From positions 1 through 64,000 of the forward strand of contig NZ_VFUZ01000008.1 of NCBI RefSeq assembly GCF_006658505.1: 64,000 bases of DNA, in the 5' to 3' direction. How positions within the stretch are numbered: the first letter of the stretch is position 1; each line of letters opens with the position of its first letter. Source of the stretch: Mesorhizobium sp. B2-4-15. GTDB lineage: Bacteria > Pseudomonadota > Alphaproteobacteria > Rhizobiales > Rhizobiaceae. The notes beneath the pieces were generated by a model, which was not told where the DNA came from, made no database searches, and saw only the letters and a program-made list of their open reading frames with translations. The translations under genes and the position numbers were made by a program. Below, in pieces: positions 1 to 9,445 of this stretch.

Positions 1-2643
1 GTGATGCCCGATGGCGCACTCACCCCGCCGAGCATCGCGACCGAGGTTGCGATCGAGCCCTTCGAGACATTCGCGCGGCGGTGCGGCATCCGCACGCACG
101 CGCTGCTGATCGATCGGGCGACAATTGTCGGGCTGGGCGGTTTCGATGTGTCGCTGCGCACCTGCGAGGACTGGGATTTGTGGCAGCGCGTCGCACGTCA
201 GGGCAAGAATTGGCTGATGGTCGACGAGCCGCTCGCTTTCTATCGGGCCAGCCCCAACTCGCTCACCCGCAATTCAACGCGGATGCTGGCGGACGCGGAA
301 ATCGTCATCGCCCGCGGCTTTTCTGCCGACCCCAGGGTCAAGCACCCAGCGCCGGCGCACGCCAATGGGGCGATCCCGGCGAACGGCCGCACCGCTTCCG
401 AAGCGCTCGCCTGGTTCGCGTTGTGGAATGCCGCGTCGGATTGCGGCAGCGGCTCGCGCCTGGCCAACCCCGAGCCCCTGCGCGCGCTCCCCGTGGGACG
501 TAAGTGGGCGCACGAGGTCGCCAAGGTGATTTTCGACGGCCTGGTGGTGGGAAGCCTGTCGGGGCCGGCGCAATTGGCAGCCAGGTGGGACAGGTTCGGC
601 GGCGCCCTCGGCGAGTTGATCGTCGAACTCGGCCAGGTCTGGGACAATCCCGTGGCGGGTCGCCGCGTCCAGTATCATCTTGAGCAAATGCTTCTCGACT
701 TCGACGATCTTGCCGCGCCGCGCAGCCTGGCGCGGACACTGGGAATTCGCGTCGACGCCCGAAATCCGACCTCGACCAAACTGCCGGAAGGGATCGATCA
801 AATCTACGCCTACCTGATGATCGACGGCAAGATCGAGGCTTTGGTGCAGTTCGGCGCACTCGGGAAAGTGACGAGGCGTCATTGGATGGAATTGATCCTG
901 GATCTCGTGCCTCCTCGGGAGATCATCCGCGGCCTCTCCGGCTATCGGCGCATGGCGTTCCGCTTCTGGAAGGGCGTTGCGCGGCTGGCGGGCCGATCGT
1001 CTGTACACGCACCGCAAAAGGGTACCGGTGCCGACAAGTCAGACATGCTTGCGGCATCGGCGTTGCTGTCCATGACGGGACGCCGGTCCGATCAAGACAG
1101 CCACTACGGCAGGCTCGCGCGGTTGGCGGCGGAAGCCCAGCAGTTGGTGCGGTCAAGCGCCGAAACGACAGAACCTCTCGCGCCGCCGCGCCACGCACCA
1201 GCCGACGGTGGGCGCGACACTGATCGCGCGTCGTTCTGGGATCGTCATTTCGCGACCGAGGATCCCTGGAACTACGGTTCGGCCTATGAGCAGGAAAAAT
1301 ATCAACGGCAGCTCGAAATCCTGCCGGCCGGCCCCATCGGCCGGGCGCTCGAGCTGGCCTGCGCGGAGGGCCACTTCACGCGGCAGCTGGCGCCGCGAGT
1401 GGGCCATTTGACCGCGACCGACATCTCCGCCGTAGCCATCGCGCGGGCGCGCGCGCGATGCGGCGATCGGCCGAATGTCGAGTTCGGCGTGCTGGATTTC
1501 TCTGCCGACACGCTGCCGCGCGGGATGGATCTGATCGTCTGTTCGGAAGTGCTCTACTATTTGGACGATCTCGCCGAGTTGCGGCGCGTCGCCAAAAAAC
1601 TCGCCGAGGCGTTGGCGCCTGGCGGCAGTTTCCTCAGCGCGCACGCATTCGTGCTGCGTGACAATTTGGAACGGACGGGCTTCGACTGGAACACATTCGG
1701 TGCGCAAGCGATCTCGGAGACGCTGGCGGCGACCGAAGGCCTCGTGCTCGAGCAATCGATCCAGACCGAGCTCTACCGCATCGACCGCTTCCGCCGCCTG
1801 TCGCCAGGCGACGTGGCGGCGGAACCGACGATTGATCATGTGCCGATCCGCGCGCCCATCGAAAGGGAGGTCGCGCGAAAAATCGTCTGGGGCGGGGCGC
1901 GGGCGTTGCGCCGCGATGTCGCGCGCAGCGAGCGGCGGCAGCGTATCCCCGTCCTCATGTATCACGGCGTCGCCGATGACGGTCCGGCCGCGCTCGCCCG
2001 TTTCCGGTTGACGCCCGCCGCTTTTGCCGAGCAGATGGCGTGGCTGCGCGCCAATGGCTTTCACGCGATCATGTCCGATCAGCTGGAATGGTTCATCGCC
2101 AACCGTCACCCTTTCGTTGGCCGCCCGGTGCTCATCACGTTCGATGACGGCTTCCAGAACTTTGCCGACCATGCCTGGCCGATCTTGCGCGGGAACGACC
2201 TGACCGCGGAAGTGTTCCTGGTGACGGATCTGGTGGGGGAAAGTGCCAAGTGGGATGCCGACTGCGGTCCACCGACGCCGCTCATGGATGCCGGGACGGT
2301 GCGGCGCCTCGCCGGCGAAGGTGCGTTCTTCGGAAGCCATATGGCGACGCATCGCGCCATCGACGGTCTGTCGAGCTCCGACCTGGCCGCCGAACTTCTG
2401 CGCTCCCGCATGTTCATCGAGCGATGGACCGGCCGGCCAACGACGACGTTCGCGGCGCCTTTCTCTGTCACCGACCGGCGGCTTGGCCGGCTGGCCAGGG
2501 AGTGCGGCTATCGGATCGGCTTCGGCGGCAGACACGGGCCGGCGGACCTCGACTGCGATCCGATCGACCTTCCGCGCATCGAGATTCGCGGCGATCGTTC
2601 GCTCGATGACTTTGTCGCCATTCTGGAGGCCGCGCTCGAATGA
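1..2643 (+). CDS. Fused glycosyltransferase / NodS-like methyltransferase / polysaccharide deacetylase (5' end outside window)
   Basis: This is the C-terminal 880 residues of a multidomain enzyme; the reading frame is open at base 1, so the true start probably lies upstream. Residues about 20-110 look like the last third of a family-2 glycosyltransferase (GGFD..L..CEDWDLW), whose nucleotide-sugar-binding part is missing from the window. Residues about 412-610 form a SAM-dependent methyltransferase resembling the NodS family (FWDRHF..EDPWNYG, then the SAM loop ELACAEGHF near 450). Residues about 648-880 form a NodB-type (CE4) deacetylase with TFDDG at 713-717 and the zinc motif SHMATH with H780 and H784. 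It likely modifies an amino-sugar-containing glycan. Its stop overlaps the next glycosyltransferase start (ATGA), so they are co-translated. Domain calls are confident; substrate is unknown. Confidence 0.85.
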   Translation: MMPDGALTPPSIATEVAIEPFETFARRCGIRTHALLIDRATIVGLGGFDVSLRTCEDWDLWQRVARQGKNWLMVDEPLAFYRASPNSLTRNSTRMLADAEIVIARGFSADPRVKHPAPAHANGAIPANGRTASEALAWFALWNAASDCGSGSRLANPEPLRALPVGRKWAHEVAKVIFDGLVVGSLSGPAQLAARWDRFGGALGELIVELGQVWDNPVAGRRVQYHLEQMLLDFDDLAAPRSLARTLGIRVDARNPTSTKLPEGIDQIYAYLMIDGKIEALVQFGALGKVTRRHWMELILDLVPPREIIRGLSGYRRMAFRFWKGVARLAGRSSVHAPQKGTGADKSDMLAASALLSMTGRRSDQDSHYGRLARLAAEAQQLVRSSAETTEPLAPPRHAPADGGRDTDRASFWDRHFATEDPWNYGSAYEQEKYQRQLEILPAGPIGRALELACAEGHFTRQLAPRVGHLTATDISAVAIARARARCGDRPNVEFGVLDFSADTLPRGMDLIVCSEVLYYLDDLAELRRVAKKLAEALAPGGSFLSAHAFVLRDNLERTGFDWNTFGAQAISETLAATEGLVLEQSIQTELYRIDRFRRLSPGDVAAEPTIDHVPIRAPIEREVARKIVWGGARALRRDVARSERRQRIPVLMYHGVADDGPAALARFRLTPAAFAEQMAWLRANGFHAIMSDQLEWFIANRHPFVGRPVLITFDDGFQNFADHAWPILRGNDLTAEVFLVTDLVGESAKWDADCGPPTPLMDAGTVRRLAGEGAFFGSHMATHRAIDGLSSSDLAAELLRSRMFIERWTGRPTTTFAAPFSVTDRRLGRLARECGYRIGFGGRHGPADLDCDPIDLPRIEIRGDRSLDDFVAILEAALE

Positions 2644-3629
2644 ACGGTGAACTTGTCAGTGTCATTATCCCCGCGCACAACGCGCAAGATACAATCGACG
2701 ACACGCTTCGCAGCGTTCGCTCGCAGTCCCACCGCGCGCTTGAGATTATTGTCGTCGACGACGGTTCGCGCGACCAGACTGTCGCCATTGCCCGACGTCA
2801 CATGGAGATCGACCCGCGGATGCGGCTGATCGAGCAGGCAAACGCCGGCGTGGCCGCTGCTCGCAATACGGGTTGGCAAGCGGCGCGATCCAATCTGATC
2901 GCCTTTGTCGATGCCGACGATCTCTGGGCGCCGACCAAGATCGAGCGGCAGCTGGCTGTGCTCGACCGGACAGACGAGAAAGTTGGGCTCGTCTACTGCT
3001 GGTATTTGGTGGTCGATGCCCAAGGCAAGGTAACTGATGATCAGCATCGGCCAAACTGGCGGGGCGATGTGCTTGAACGCCTCTTCCATGGCAATTTCGT
3101 TGGTAACGGCAGCGCCGCCCTGGTACGCCGGCAGGCACTGATAGACGCCGGCGGTTTCGAGAGCGGACTGCGCGAGGCGGGCGCGCAGGGTTGTGAGGAC
3201 ATCCTCTTCTATTGTCGCGTCGCCGAACGATACCACTTCGAAGTCGTCGAAGAGCCGCTGGTCGGATATCGTTACCTTCCGGGGAATATGTCAAGCAACA
3301 TGACGCGCATGCTGCGATCCTGGATGCTTGTGGTGGACGAGATGCTCGGCCGCCACCCGGATGCGGCATCCACGCTGCGTGAGGGGTTGCATTTCTATTC
3401 GGTCTGGCTCCTGGAGCGAACGTTGCGCCAGCGGCAACCGCGTTATGTGCTTCCGATCCTGTCGCTGTTGCTTCGCCATCATCCTGCGATCGCTAAGCGG
3501 ATAATCGTCATCGATTTGCCGTGGGTCGGCGCGCATTTGGCCAAGCGCGTCGTGACGAGGCTGGTGCGTGGTCGCCGGCCGATCCGCTCGCAGGTGACCG
3601 CGCGCTTCCCGACCGGGGAACTGAAATGA
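2640..3629 (+). CDS. Family 2 glycosyltransferase
   Basis: A 329-residue GT-A fold glycosyltransferase of family 2. It has the N-terminal VSVIIPAHNAQ strand, the VVDDGS motif (about 39-43) that binds the nucleotide, and a DAD motif at 91-93 for the metal and sugar diphosphate. It is expected to transfer a sugar from a nucleotide donor on the cytoplasmic side of the inner membrane. The start overlaps the stop of the upstream fused enzyme by ATGA, and its own stop overlaps the ABC exporter start the same way, so the three are one translationally coupled unit for making and exporting a surface glycan. No transmembrane segment is evident. Donor and acceptor cannot be told from sequence. Confidence 0.9.
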   Translation: MNGELVSVIIPAHNAQDTIDDTLRSVRSQSHRALEIIVVDDGSRDQTVAIARRHMEIDPRMRLIEQANAGVAAARNTGWQAARSNLIAFVDADDLWAPTKIERQLAVLDRTDEKVGLVYCWYLVVDAQGKVTDDQHRPNWRGDVLERLFHGNFVGNGSAALVRRQALIDAGGFESGLREAGAQGCEDILFYCRVAERYHFEVVEEPLVGYRYLPGNMSSNMTRMLRSWMLVVDEMLGRHPDAASTLREGLHFYSVWLLERTLRQRQPRYVLPILSLLLRHHPAIAKRIIVIDLPWVGAHLAKRVVTRLVRGRRPIRSQVTARFPTGELK

Positions 3630-5446
3630 GCGAAGCCAACGGCGCCACACGCCGCGGTGCGGTCCGTGCTTCGTTGCGCGATCTTTCGCACCTGCTTCGC
3701 ATCGTTGGAAAGCCGCGCTGGGCGACCCCGGTGCTGCTCGCGCTCGGCTTTCTGTCGTCCTTGGCCGAGACGCTCGGCATCACGCTGATCCTGCTGTTCC
3801 TCTATCTGGTGTCCAATCGGATCACGGAGGCAGGAGGTGGCCTTCAGGGTAGAGCGCTGGGCCTGGCAGTCTCCTGGTTCGGTAGTCCCACTCGGCTCGC
3901 CGTCGCGATCCTCCTGCTCATCCTCGCGCGGGGAGCACTAGCGCTGGTGTATTCGTTGATAAGCTCCAGCATTGGCGAACGGATCAGCGAACGCGTGCGC
4001 AACCTTATCCACCAGCAATATCTCAGGGTCGCTTTCGGATCCATCCAGCAGCACGAGCAATCGCAACTCATGGAGGTGCTCGGGACCGAATCGTGGCTGG
4101 TCGCGCAGTCCTATGGGGCGGTTACCCGACTCATCATAAATAGCTGCTCGATCTTCGTCTTCGCCGTCTTCCTGCTGACGATCTCCTGGAAGATCCTGCT
4201 GATCGCAGCTCTTGGCTCAGTTGCGATCTCCGCGATCCTGCGCATCTTTTCGCGGCCCGCGCGTGACCTGGGGCATCAGGTAAAGAAGATCCATCAATCG
4301 CTCGGCGAGCACATGCTCATGACGCTCCAGGCGTTGCGCACCATACGCGCCTACGGACAAGAGGCGCTGCATCAGCGCCGTTTCGTGCAATCGTCGGCGG
4401 CCGCGCGCAACGCCTCGTTGTCCATGATCCGCCTTTCGTCGTGGATCGGCCCAACCACCGAGATCGGTTATCTGGGAATGTTGGGCACTATCGTTCTGGT
4501 CTCCGGGTGGTGGCACATCAGCTTCGAGGTGACGCTGGCCGCTGTCGCGCTGCTGTATCGATTGCAGCCGCATACGCAGGAGTTCGAAAGCAACCTGCTG
4601 TTTCTGGCTCAGATGCAGCCACAGCTGCGCTCGGTCTTGGAGATGATCCGGTCCGAGGACAAGGAATATCCATCGCAGGGCACAATCGCGCTCAGGCATT
4701 TGAACGCGAGTATCGTCTTCGAGCACGTAAGCTTTGGGTATGATCCAAGCACGCCGGTGCTCACTGACCTGTCGCTCGAGATTCCAGCCGGAGTGACTAC
4801 GGCGCTAATCGGTGCAAGTGGCGCCGGCAAGACCACGATCGTGAATCTCCTCCTGCGGCTATACGAACCGACCTCCGGCGACATCATGATTGACGGCATC
4901 CGGCTCGCGGAAATCAGGCGGGACGATTGGCTCTCCAAGATCGCCGTGACCGGTCAGGACGTCGACCTCGTCGAGGGCACGGTGACGGAGAACATCCGAA
5001 TGGCCAAAGCCGATGCGACCGAAGAAGAGATCATTGCCGCAGCCCGCAGTGCCGGTGTCTCGGCATTCGTCGAGGGCCTTCCAGACCGTTATGACACCTG
5101 GATCGGACAGGAGGGACTGCGATTTTCCGGTGGCCAACGGCAGCGCATTGGCCTGGCGCGGGCTGTATTGCGCGATCCGGACCTCCTGATCCTGGATGAG
5201 GCGATGAACGCACTCGATACCGCGCTCGAGGACCAGGTGCGGCGTGCGATTGATAGGCAGCTTGGCAGCAGGACAATTTTGCTGATCACGCACCGCATCG
5301 ACACGGCGCGTGAGGCCGCGAATGTCATTTGGATCGAGAACGGCAGAGTCATCAGCCAAGGGCCTGCCTCACTCGTCGTTCCTCAATATCAACATCGCCA
5401 GCACGAAGTCGTACGTGCGTCCGAGGCTGAAAGTAAGGGTCGGTGA
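3626..5446 (+). CDS. ABC exporter, fused membrane and ATPase domains (MsbA/lipid-glycan type)
   Basis: A 606-residue half-transporter that should homodimerise to export a lipid-linked or oligosaccharide substrate. The N-terminal 330 residues hold about six membrane segments; the ATPase domain follows with Walker A GASGAGKTT near residue 396, signature FSGGQRQR near 501 and Walker B LLILDEAMNALD near 521. An upstream in-frame start adds 35 residues inside the previous gene, but ATG 3626 gives an ATGA overlap with the glycosyltransferase stop, matching the coupling of the gene before, and is preferred. Its place after glycan-synthesis genes suggests it exports their product. The second aspartate after Walker B and an H-loop histidine (THRID) are present, so the ATPase looks active. 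Confidence 0.9.
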   Translation: MSEANGATRRGAVRASLRDLSHLLRIVGKPRWATPVLLALGFLSSLAETLGITLILLFLYLVSNRITEAGGGLQGRALGLAVSWFGSPTRLAVAILLLILARGALALVYSLISSSIGERISERVRNLIHQQYLRVAFGSIQQHEQSQLMEVLGTESWLVAQSYGAVTRLIINSCSIFVFAVFLLTISWKILLIAALGSVAISAILRIFSRPARDLGHQVKKIHQSLGEHMLMTLQALRTIRAYGQEALHQRRFVQSSAAARNASLSMIRLSSWIGPTTEIGYLGMLGTIVLVSGWWHISFEVTLAAVALLYRLQPHTQEFESNLLFLAQMQPQLRSVLEMIRSEDKEYPSQGTIALRHLNASIVFEHVSFGYDPSTPVLTDLSLEIPAGVTTALIGASGAGKTTIVNLLLRLYEPTSGDIMIDGIRLAEIRRDDWLSKIAVTGQDVDLVEGTVTENIRMAKADATEEEIIAAARSAGVSAFVEGLPDRYDTWIGQEGLRFSGGQRQRIGLARAVLRDPDLLILDEAMNALDTALEDQVRRAIDRQLGSRTILLITHRIDTAREAANVIWIENGRVISQGPASLVVPQYQHRQHEVVRASEAESKGR

Positions 5447-5461
5447 CGTCCCCGATCACCA

Positions 5462-5510
5462 GAGCATGATGCCGAAAAGTGTGAAGCGGTTTTCGGACGA
5501 CATCATGCTC
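5462..5510. repeat. Intergenic palindromic element, rhizobial type
   Basis: The stretch begins GAGCATGATG and ends CATCATGCTC, which are perfect inverted 10-base arms, with an inner CCGAAAA / TTTTCGG pair. It lies just after the ABC exporter and could form a cruciform or RNA hairpin. Its form matches short mosaic intergenic elements that recur in Rhizobiales genomes; that link is from general knowledge. Confidence 0.75.
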
Positions 5511-5537
5511 TAACTTTTTGATTTAGAGACGGATTCA

Positions 5538-5564
5538 GATTTCAGGTCGACTCGACCTGAAATC
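5538..5564. repeat. Perfect 13-base inverted repeat
   Basis: GATTTCAGGTCGA is followed by one base and then its exact reverse complement TCGACCTGAAATC. It sits 27 bases after the preceding palindrome, between the ABC exporter and the convergent galE gene. It is probably the second half of the same mosaic element and might also end transcripts from both sides. Confidence 0.75.
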
Positions 5565-5687
5565 ATCCGGCTCCAGCGTGTCGGTCCGGCGCGGGCAATG
5601 GAATCGACAGTTTCGGCCGGCGCGGCTGCTGCTCTCTTGATGACGGGCGGGCAAGGCCAGCTGGCGGAATGTCGTACCTATCACAAT

Positions 5688-6662
5688 TCACAATCGGCTA
5701 CGATACCAAGCCAGTGCCGTCTCGACGATCCTGTCGATTCCAGATTGCTCGGGTGCCCAGCCAAGTTCCCGGTACGCCTTGCCAGCCGCGGCTACGAGCG
5801 CTGGCGGGTCACCTGCCCTGCGCGGGCCGTAGACCACCGGAAGGCGCGACCCCGAAGCTCGGTTCACCGCATCGACCAATTCCTTCACCGTCGTTCCGGT
5901 TCCGGTCCCGAGGTTGTACACGTCGACACCCTTGTCGCGGAGAAGCTTCTCCCCTGCCAGGACGTGAGCACGCGCGAGATCGGTGACATGGACATAGTCC
6001 CGTACCGCGGTTCCATCGCGGGTATCGAAGTCGGTGCCGTTGACGGTAAAAAGCCGGCCCGGTCTGATCGCCGCCTCGATAGCGAGGGGTATGACGTGGG
6101 TTTCCGGTTCATGCCGCTCACCGACCTCGCCGTCAGGATCGCATCCGGCCGCGTTGAAATACCGGAGTACGACCGCGTTCAGGCCATGGGCATACGACAG
6201 ATTGTCCACCATCCGTTCTATGATGAATTTCGACCATCCATAGGGATTGATGGGCGACTGCGGATGCATTTCGTCAATCGGCGTGCGAACCGGAACGCCA
6301 TAAGATGCGCAGGTGCTGGAAAAGATCAGCTTGTCGACGCCGGCCTTCAACATTTCCTCGAACAAGACCAGCGACCCGAAACTGTTGTTTCGGTAATAGA
6401 GTTCGGGGTGTTCGACGGACTCGCCCACATACGCATAGGCGGCGAAATGCGCCACCACGTCAGGCCGATATTGTCGCAGCGCCGCCGACACGGTCGCGGC
6501 GTCGGATATGTCGCCCTCGACAATCGGCCCCCATTTGACCGCGTCGCGCCAACCGCGCGAGAGATTGTCATATGCGATGACCGACCAGCCGGATTCAGCG
6601 AACGCCTTGCAACAGTGCGATCCGATATAGCCGGCCCCGCCGGTGACCAGGACAGTCTTCAT
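5688..6662 (-). CDS. galE: UDP-glucose 4-epimerase
   Basis: A 324-residue extended short-chain dehydrogenase that interconverts UDP-glucose and UDP-galactose in the cytoplasm. It shows the NAD-binding GGAGYIGSH motif at residues 8-16 and the catalytic S116/T117 and Y141-x3-K145 residues (YGWSK). The length is close to that of bacterial GalE enzymes. It is the second gene of a minus-strand pair: its ATG overlaps the stop of the UDP-glucuronate decarboxylase-like gene by four bases. Together with the upstream glycosyltransferase genes it probably supplies sugar nucleotides for a surface polysaccharide. Other C4 epimerases, such as those acting on UDP-xylose or UDP-GlcNAc, are possible, and the xylose option is worth noting beside a UXS-like neighbour. 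Confidence 0.85.
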   Translation of the reverse strand: MKTVLVTGGAGYIGSHCCKAFAESGWSVIAYDNLSRGWRDAVKWGPIVEGDISDAATVSAALRQYRPDVVAHFAAYAYVGESVEHPELYYRNNSFGSLVLFEEMLKAGVDKLIFSSTCASYGVPVRTPIDEMHPQSPINPYGWSKFIIERMVDNLSYAHGLNAVVLRYFNAAGCDPDGEVGERHEPETHVIPLAIEAAIRPGRLFTVNGTDFDTRDGTAVRDYVHVTDLARAHVLAGEKLLRDKGVDVYNLGTGTGTTVKELVDAVNRASGSRLPVVYGPRRAGDPPALVAAAGKAYRELGWAPEQSGIDRIVETALAWYRSRL

Positions 6663-7633
6663 TCGGCAGCGGTCGATCGTAAATGTTTCGACGAAACCAA
6701 GCTTTCGAAATAGGCGATGGTCTTGGCAAGACCGTCGCGCAATGCGGTTTTTGGTCTCCAGTTGAACTCATGCAAGGCGCTCCCGATATCGGGCTGCCGC
6801 TGCTTTGGGTCGTCAATAGGCAAAGGCATGAATTTAATCGTCGACCGGCTTCCAGTGAGCTCGATCACAAGATTGGCAAGCTCGAGCATCGTGAATTCGA
6901 CTGGATTGCCAAGATTGATCGGACCGGTGACATCGTCATCGGTCTGCATCAGGCGAACCAGACCATCGATGAGATCGTCGACATAGCAAAATGAACGTGT
7001 TTGCTGGCCCGTGCCGTACACTGTTATCGGCTCGTTCTGTAACGCTTGCACGATGAAGTTGGAAATGACGCGGCCGTCGTCCGGACGCATCCTCGGGCCG
7101 TATGTGTTGAAGATGCGCGCGACCTTGATCCGCAGCCTGTGCTGGCGCCAATAGTCGAAAAACAGAGTTTCGGCACATCTTTTGCCTTCATCGTAGCAGG
7201 AACGGGGTCCTATCGGGTTTACCCTGCCCCAATAGTCCTCGGTCTGCGGATGAATTTCAGGGTCGCCGTAAACTTCAGACGTGGACGCCTGAAGAATTTT
7301 GGCGCGAACGCGCTTGGCCAGCCCCAGCATGTTGATCGCCCCATGGACGCTGGTCTTGGTCGTCTGGACCGGATCGAACTGGTAGTGAACGGGGCTTGCG
7401 GGACAGGCAAGATTGTAGATCTCGTCGACCTCAACGTAGAGTGGAAACGTGACGTCGTGACGAATGATCTCGAAGGACCTGTTGTCGAGGAAATGGGAGA
7501 CGTTTCTTCGGCTTCCGGTGAAAAAATTGTCGACACATGTAACTTCGTGACCTTCACCAAGCAGTCGCTCGCACAAGAACGATCCCAGAAAACCCGCACC
7601 TCCAGTCACCAGAATTCGTTTCGCCCGCTGCAT
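6659..7633 (-). CDS. UDP-glucuronate decarboxylase-like NAD-dependent sugar dehydratase (UXS type)
   Basis: A 324-residue extended short-chain dehydrogenase. It has the GGAGFLGS motif (11-18) for NAD, the substrate signature [10 protein letters not shown] (about 76-85) typical of UDP-xylose synthases, STSEVYGDP around 117-125, and Y147-x3-K151. Enzymes with this pattern convert UDP-glucuronate to UDP-xylose. The ACPASP signature and the length favour this over dTDP-glucose 4,6-dehydratase. It is the first gene of the pair with galE, overlapping it by ATGA. Xylose and galactose-type donors made here could feed the glycosyltransferases at the start of the window. The 286 bases beyond its start, up to the channel gene, contain no visible gene. 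Confidence 0.82.
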   Translation of the reverse strand: MQRAKRILVTGGAGFLGSFLCERLLGEGHEVTCVDNFFTGSRRNVSHFLDNRSFEIIRHDVTFPLYVEVDEIYNLACPASPVHYQFDPVQTTKTSVHGAINMLGLAKRVRAKILQASTSEVYGDPEIHPQTEDYWGRVNPIGPRSCYDEGKRCAETLFFDYWRQHRLRIKVARIFNTYGPRMRPDDGRVISNFIVQALQNEPITVYGTGQQTRSFCYVDDLIDGLVRLMQTDDDVTGPINLGNPVEFTMLELANLVIELTGSRSTIKFMPLPIDDPKQRQPDIGSALHEFNWRPKTALRDGLAKTIAYFESLVSSKHLRSTAAE

Positions 7634-7919
7634 TTTCGGAATCTCCCGGCCAATTTAGACATTCCTAATAAACTAGCCGGACAGTTGGGCGATTCAACAG
7701 CACGCCGCCTTCAATTTACATTACCGACAAGACATCATTGCCGAATGCGCCCGCGGCTCGCCTTGCCGGACGACCACGCTCCCAGCGTTGGGATTCCCGT
7801 ATTTCCCTGACAGAGGCCGCCCTGGGAAAAGGTGCGCGGTACGCGGAAATAGTCCGTCGATTTCGGTACTCAAGATCGATGCCACACCAATACAGTCCGG
7901 GAACTGCACACTAGCAAGG

Positions 7920-8987
7920 TCAAGTCATCGACGCCGCGCCGCGCCGTTCGAGCGCTGTCTTGCGGATGATTTCCGCGATCTCCGGGCTGCTGCTGCACAG
8001 CATCTGGAAATCCACCGAGTGCAGCGACAGGAGTGAGACCACTGTTGCGGCGCTGACGGTCGCCGCACGCGGTTCGCCGCTGATCAGCGCCATCTCGCCG
8101 AAGAAGGCACCAGGGCCAAGCTCCACCGGGTTCGGCAGCGCAACGCTGACGCGCCCCTCCACGACGAAGAACATCTGATCACCGCGCTCGCCATTGCGGC
8201 AGATCACGGCGCCCGCCGGCAGGACGCGGGGTCTTAACGCGCGCACGATCTCGACTAGCGCGGCCGGGCCGAGCTTCTGAAACAACGGCACGCCGGCGAC
8301 CAATTGCCAATTACGGACGAAATCCCCGCGACGGACTTCTTGATAGAAGCCGGTGGCAAGAATGCCAGCCCAGAGCGCGAAGATGCCGATGCCACTCATC
8401 ATGACGACCCCGGCAAGGACGCGGCCGGCGAAGCTTTCCGGAATGGCGTCGCCATAGCCGGTGGTGGACAGCGTGACCACCGCCCACCACATTGCCTGGG
8501 GGATGCTGCCGAACTTTCCCGGCTGAATGTCGCGCTCGATGACATAGGCCGTGAGCGCGACGCCGAACAGAACGACGCCGAAGAGCGTGGTGACGCCGAT
8601 CAGGTTGCGCGCTTCGTTGGCCAGCACCCTGCCCAGCACCGGGAAGAAAGTCGAGTCGCGCAGCGGTTTCAGCAGCCAGACAGCACAGTAGAGGCTCCGG
8701 TCGGGCGTGCCGACGAACAGAAATGCGGCGAGTGGAACCAAAACCGCGAGCACATCGATGGCGATTACCGGCGTCCAGTTCCGCACGTCTCCCGCCCGGT
8801 GCTTGAGCAGCGTCGCGCCCATTTGCAGGAGATAGGCGCCCCAAATGACAGCAAGCAGGACGGCCAGAGCCAGTCTGCTTCGTCCGGGCATGTCCGGTAT
8901 CGTGAGCGCTGCCACCGCCAGAAGCCCAGGCGCGGCCAGCACCGCGTTGAGCGGCGCGTAAATTCTTAAGAAAGGCAGTACCGACAT
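7920..8987 (-). CDS. Cyclic-nucleotide-regulated potassium channel, MlotiK1 ortholog
   Basis: A 355-residue inner-membrane channel with six transmembrane segments, a pore loop with the selectivity filter TTGYGD at 175-180, and a C-terminal cyclic-nucleotide-binding domain (about 220-350). The domain contains GEMALISGEPRAATV, whose arginine binds the cAMP phosphate in this family. Length and sequence match, from memory, the M. loti channel MlotiK1 used as a structural model, so this is almost surely its ortholog. The voltage-sensor-like S4 lacks the usual run of arginines, as in MlotiK1. It is transcribed away from the nitrite-respiration block and no Crp/Fnr box is visible directly before it. 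Its physiological role is unclear. Confidence 0.95.
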   Translation of the reverse strand: MSVLPFLRIYAPLNAVLAAPGLLAVAALTIPDMPGRSRLALAVLLAVIWGAYLLQMGATLLKHRAGDVRNWTPVIAIDVLAVLVPLAAFLFVGTPDRSLYCAVWLLKPLRDSTFFPVLGRVLANEARNLIGVTTLFGVVLFGVALTAYVIERDIQPGKFGSIPQAMWWAVVTLSTTGYGDAIPESFAGRVLAGVVMMSGIGIFALWAGILATGFYQEVRRGDFVRNWQLVAGVPLFQKLGPAALVEIVRALRPRVLPAGAVICRNGERGDQMFFVVEGRVSVALPNPVELGPGAFFGEMALISGEPRAATVSAATVVSLLSLHSVDFQMLCSSSPEIAEIIRKTALERRGAASMT

Positions 8988-9076
8988 TCTGTGCCCACAA
9001 GCGGCTAGTGCCCTTCAAAATAGAATGCATTCAAGGCAAGCGCAAAGGCGCTCTGTGTCGATCGTCCGTGGGCTTC

Positions 9077-9244
9077 TCAGCGCTTTGCTTTCGCTGAACG
9101 GGGCGGCGGGCGGCGGCCAATGCGATAGCTTGCCGAAACGGGACTGTGCTTCTTCGCCAGGGTCAGTTGGAAATATATCCCTGCGCCGGCGATATAGGCG
9201 AAGCCAAGCATGGCGGCCCAAAGTTCGATAGTGTCGCTGGTCAT
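9077..9244 (-). CDS. Small single-span membrane protein under an anaerobic box
   Basis: A 55-residue protein with one hydrophobic segment (LWAAMLGFAYIAGAGIYFQL, about residues 7-26) and a basic tail ending RRPPPRSAKAKR. ATG 9244 is chosen because AAGGA lies eight bases before it; two longer in-frame starts lack this and would run into the operator. A perfect TTGAT-N4-ATCAA box ends 56 bases upstream. I do not recognise a family. The size, single span and microoxic control are reminiscent of small accessory subunits of respiratory complexes, but that is a guess. The reading frame is supported by its ribosome-binding site and the upstream operator, not by known homologs. Confidence 0.6.
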   Translation of the reverse strand: MTSDTIELWAAMLGFAYIAGAGIYFQLTLAKKHSPVSASYRIGRRPPPRSAKAKR

Positions 9245-9299
9245 GATCGGATCCTTCATTGGTTCTGATCCAACGTGACCCCGGCGGTCCAAGGAGACA

Positions 9300-9313
9300 T
9301 TGATCCCAATCAA
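9300..9313. promoter_or_regulatory. FixK/FnrN box (perfect palindrome)
   Basis: TTGATCCCAATCAA matches the Fnr/FixK consensus TTGAT-N4-ATCAA in both half-sites. It lies 56 bases before the small membrane protein on the minus strand, a usual distance for activation. Confidence 0.8.
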
Positions 9314-9363
9314 GCCCGCCATTTAGCCATCGTGCTTCGCGGTTTAGGGCGATCCGTCCTTCT

Positions 9364-9377
9364 TTGCGCAATCGCAA
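9364..9377. promoter_or_regulatory. NnrR-type box before the DUF1858 gene
   Basis: TTGCGCAATCGCAA is a perfect TTGCG-N4-CGCAA palindrome. The same half-sites occur before pseudoazurin and nirK. It lies 69 bases before the TTG start of the DUF1858 gene and about 50 bases from the FixK-type box that faces the other way. Confidence 0.75.
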
Positions 9378-9445
9378 AGATTGCTGTGGACGTCTCGCTA
9401 TAGGAATCAAAGTCCAAAAGGATTTCACACAAGCGAAGTGCTCTT

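Noticed and set aside
1153..2535. 460-codon open frame antisense to the fused enzyme
   Set aside because: GC-rich shadow of a real gene; the plus-strand frame has clear domains and the antisense product has none.
5598..6713. 371-codon plus-strand frame over galE
   Set aside because: galE on the other strand has intact catalytic motifs; this frame is its complement.
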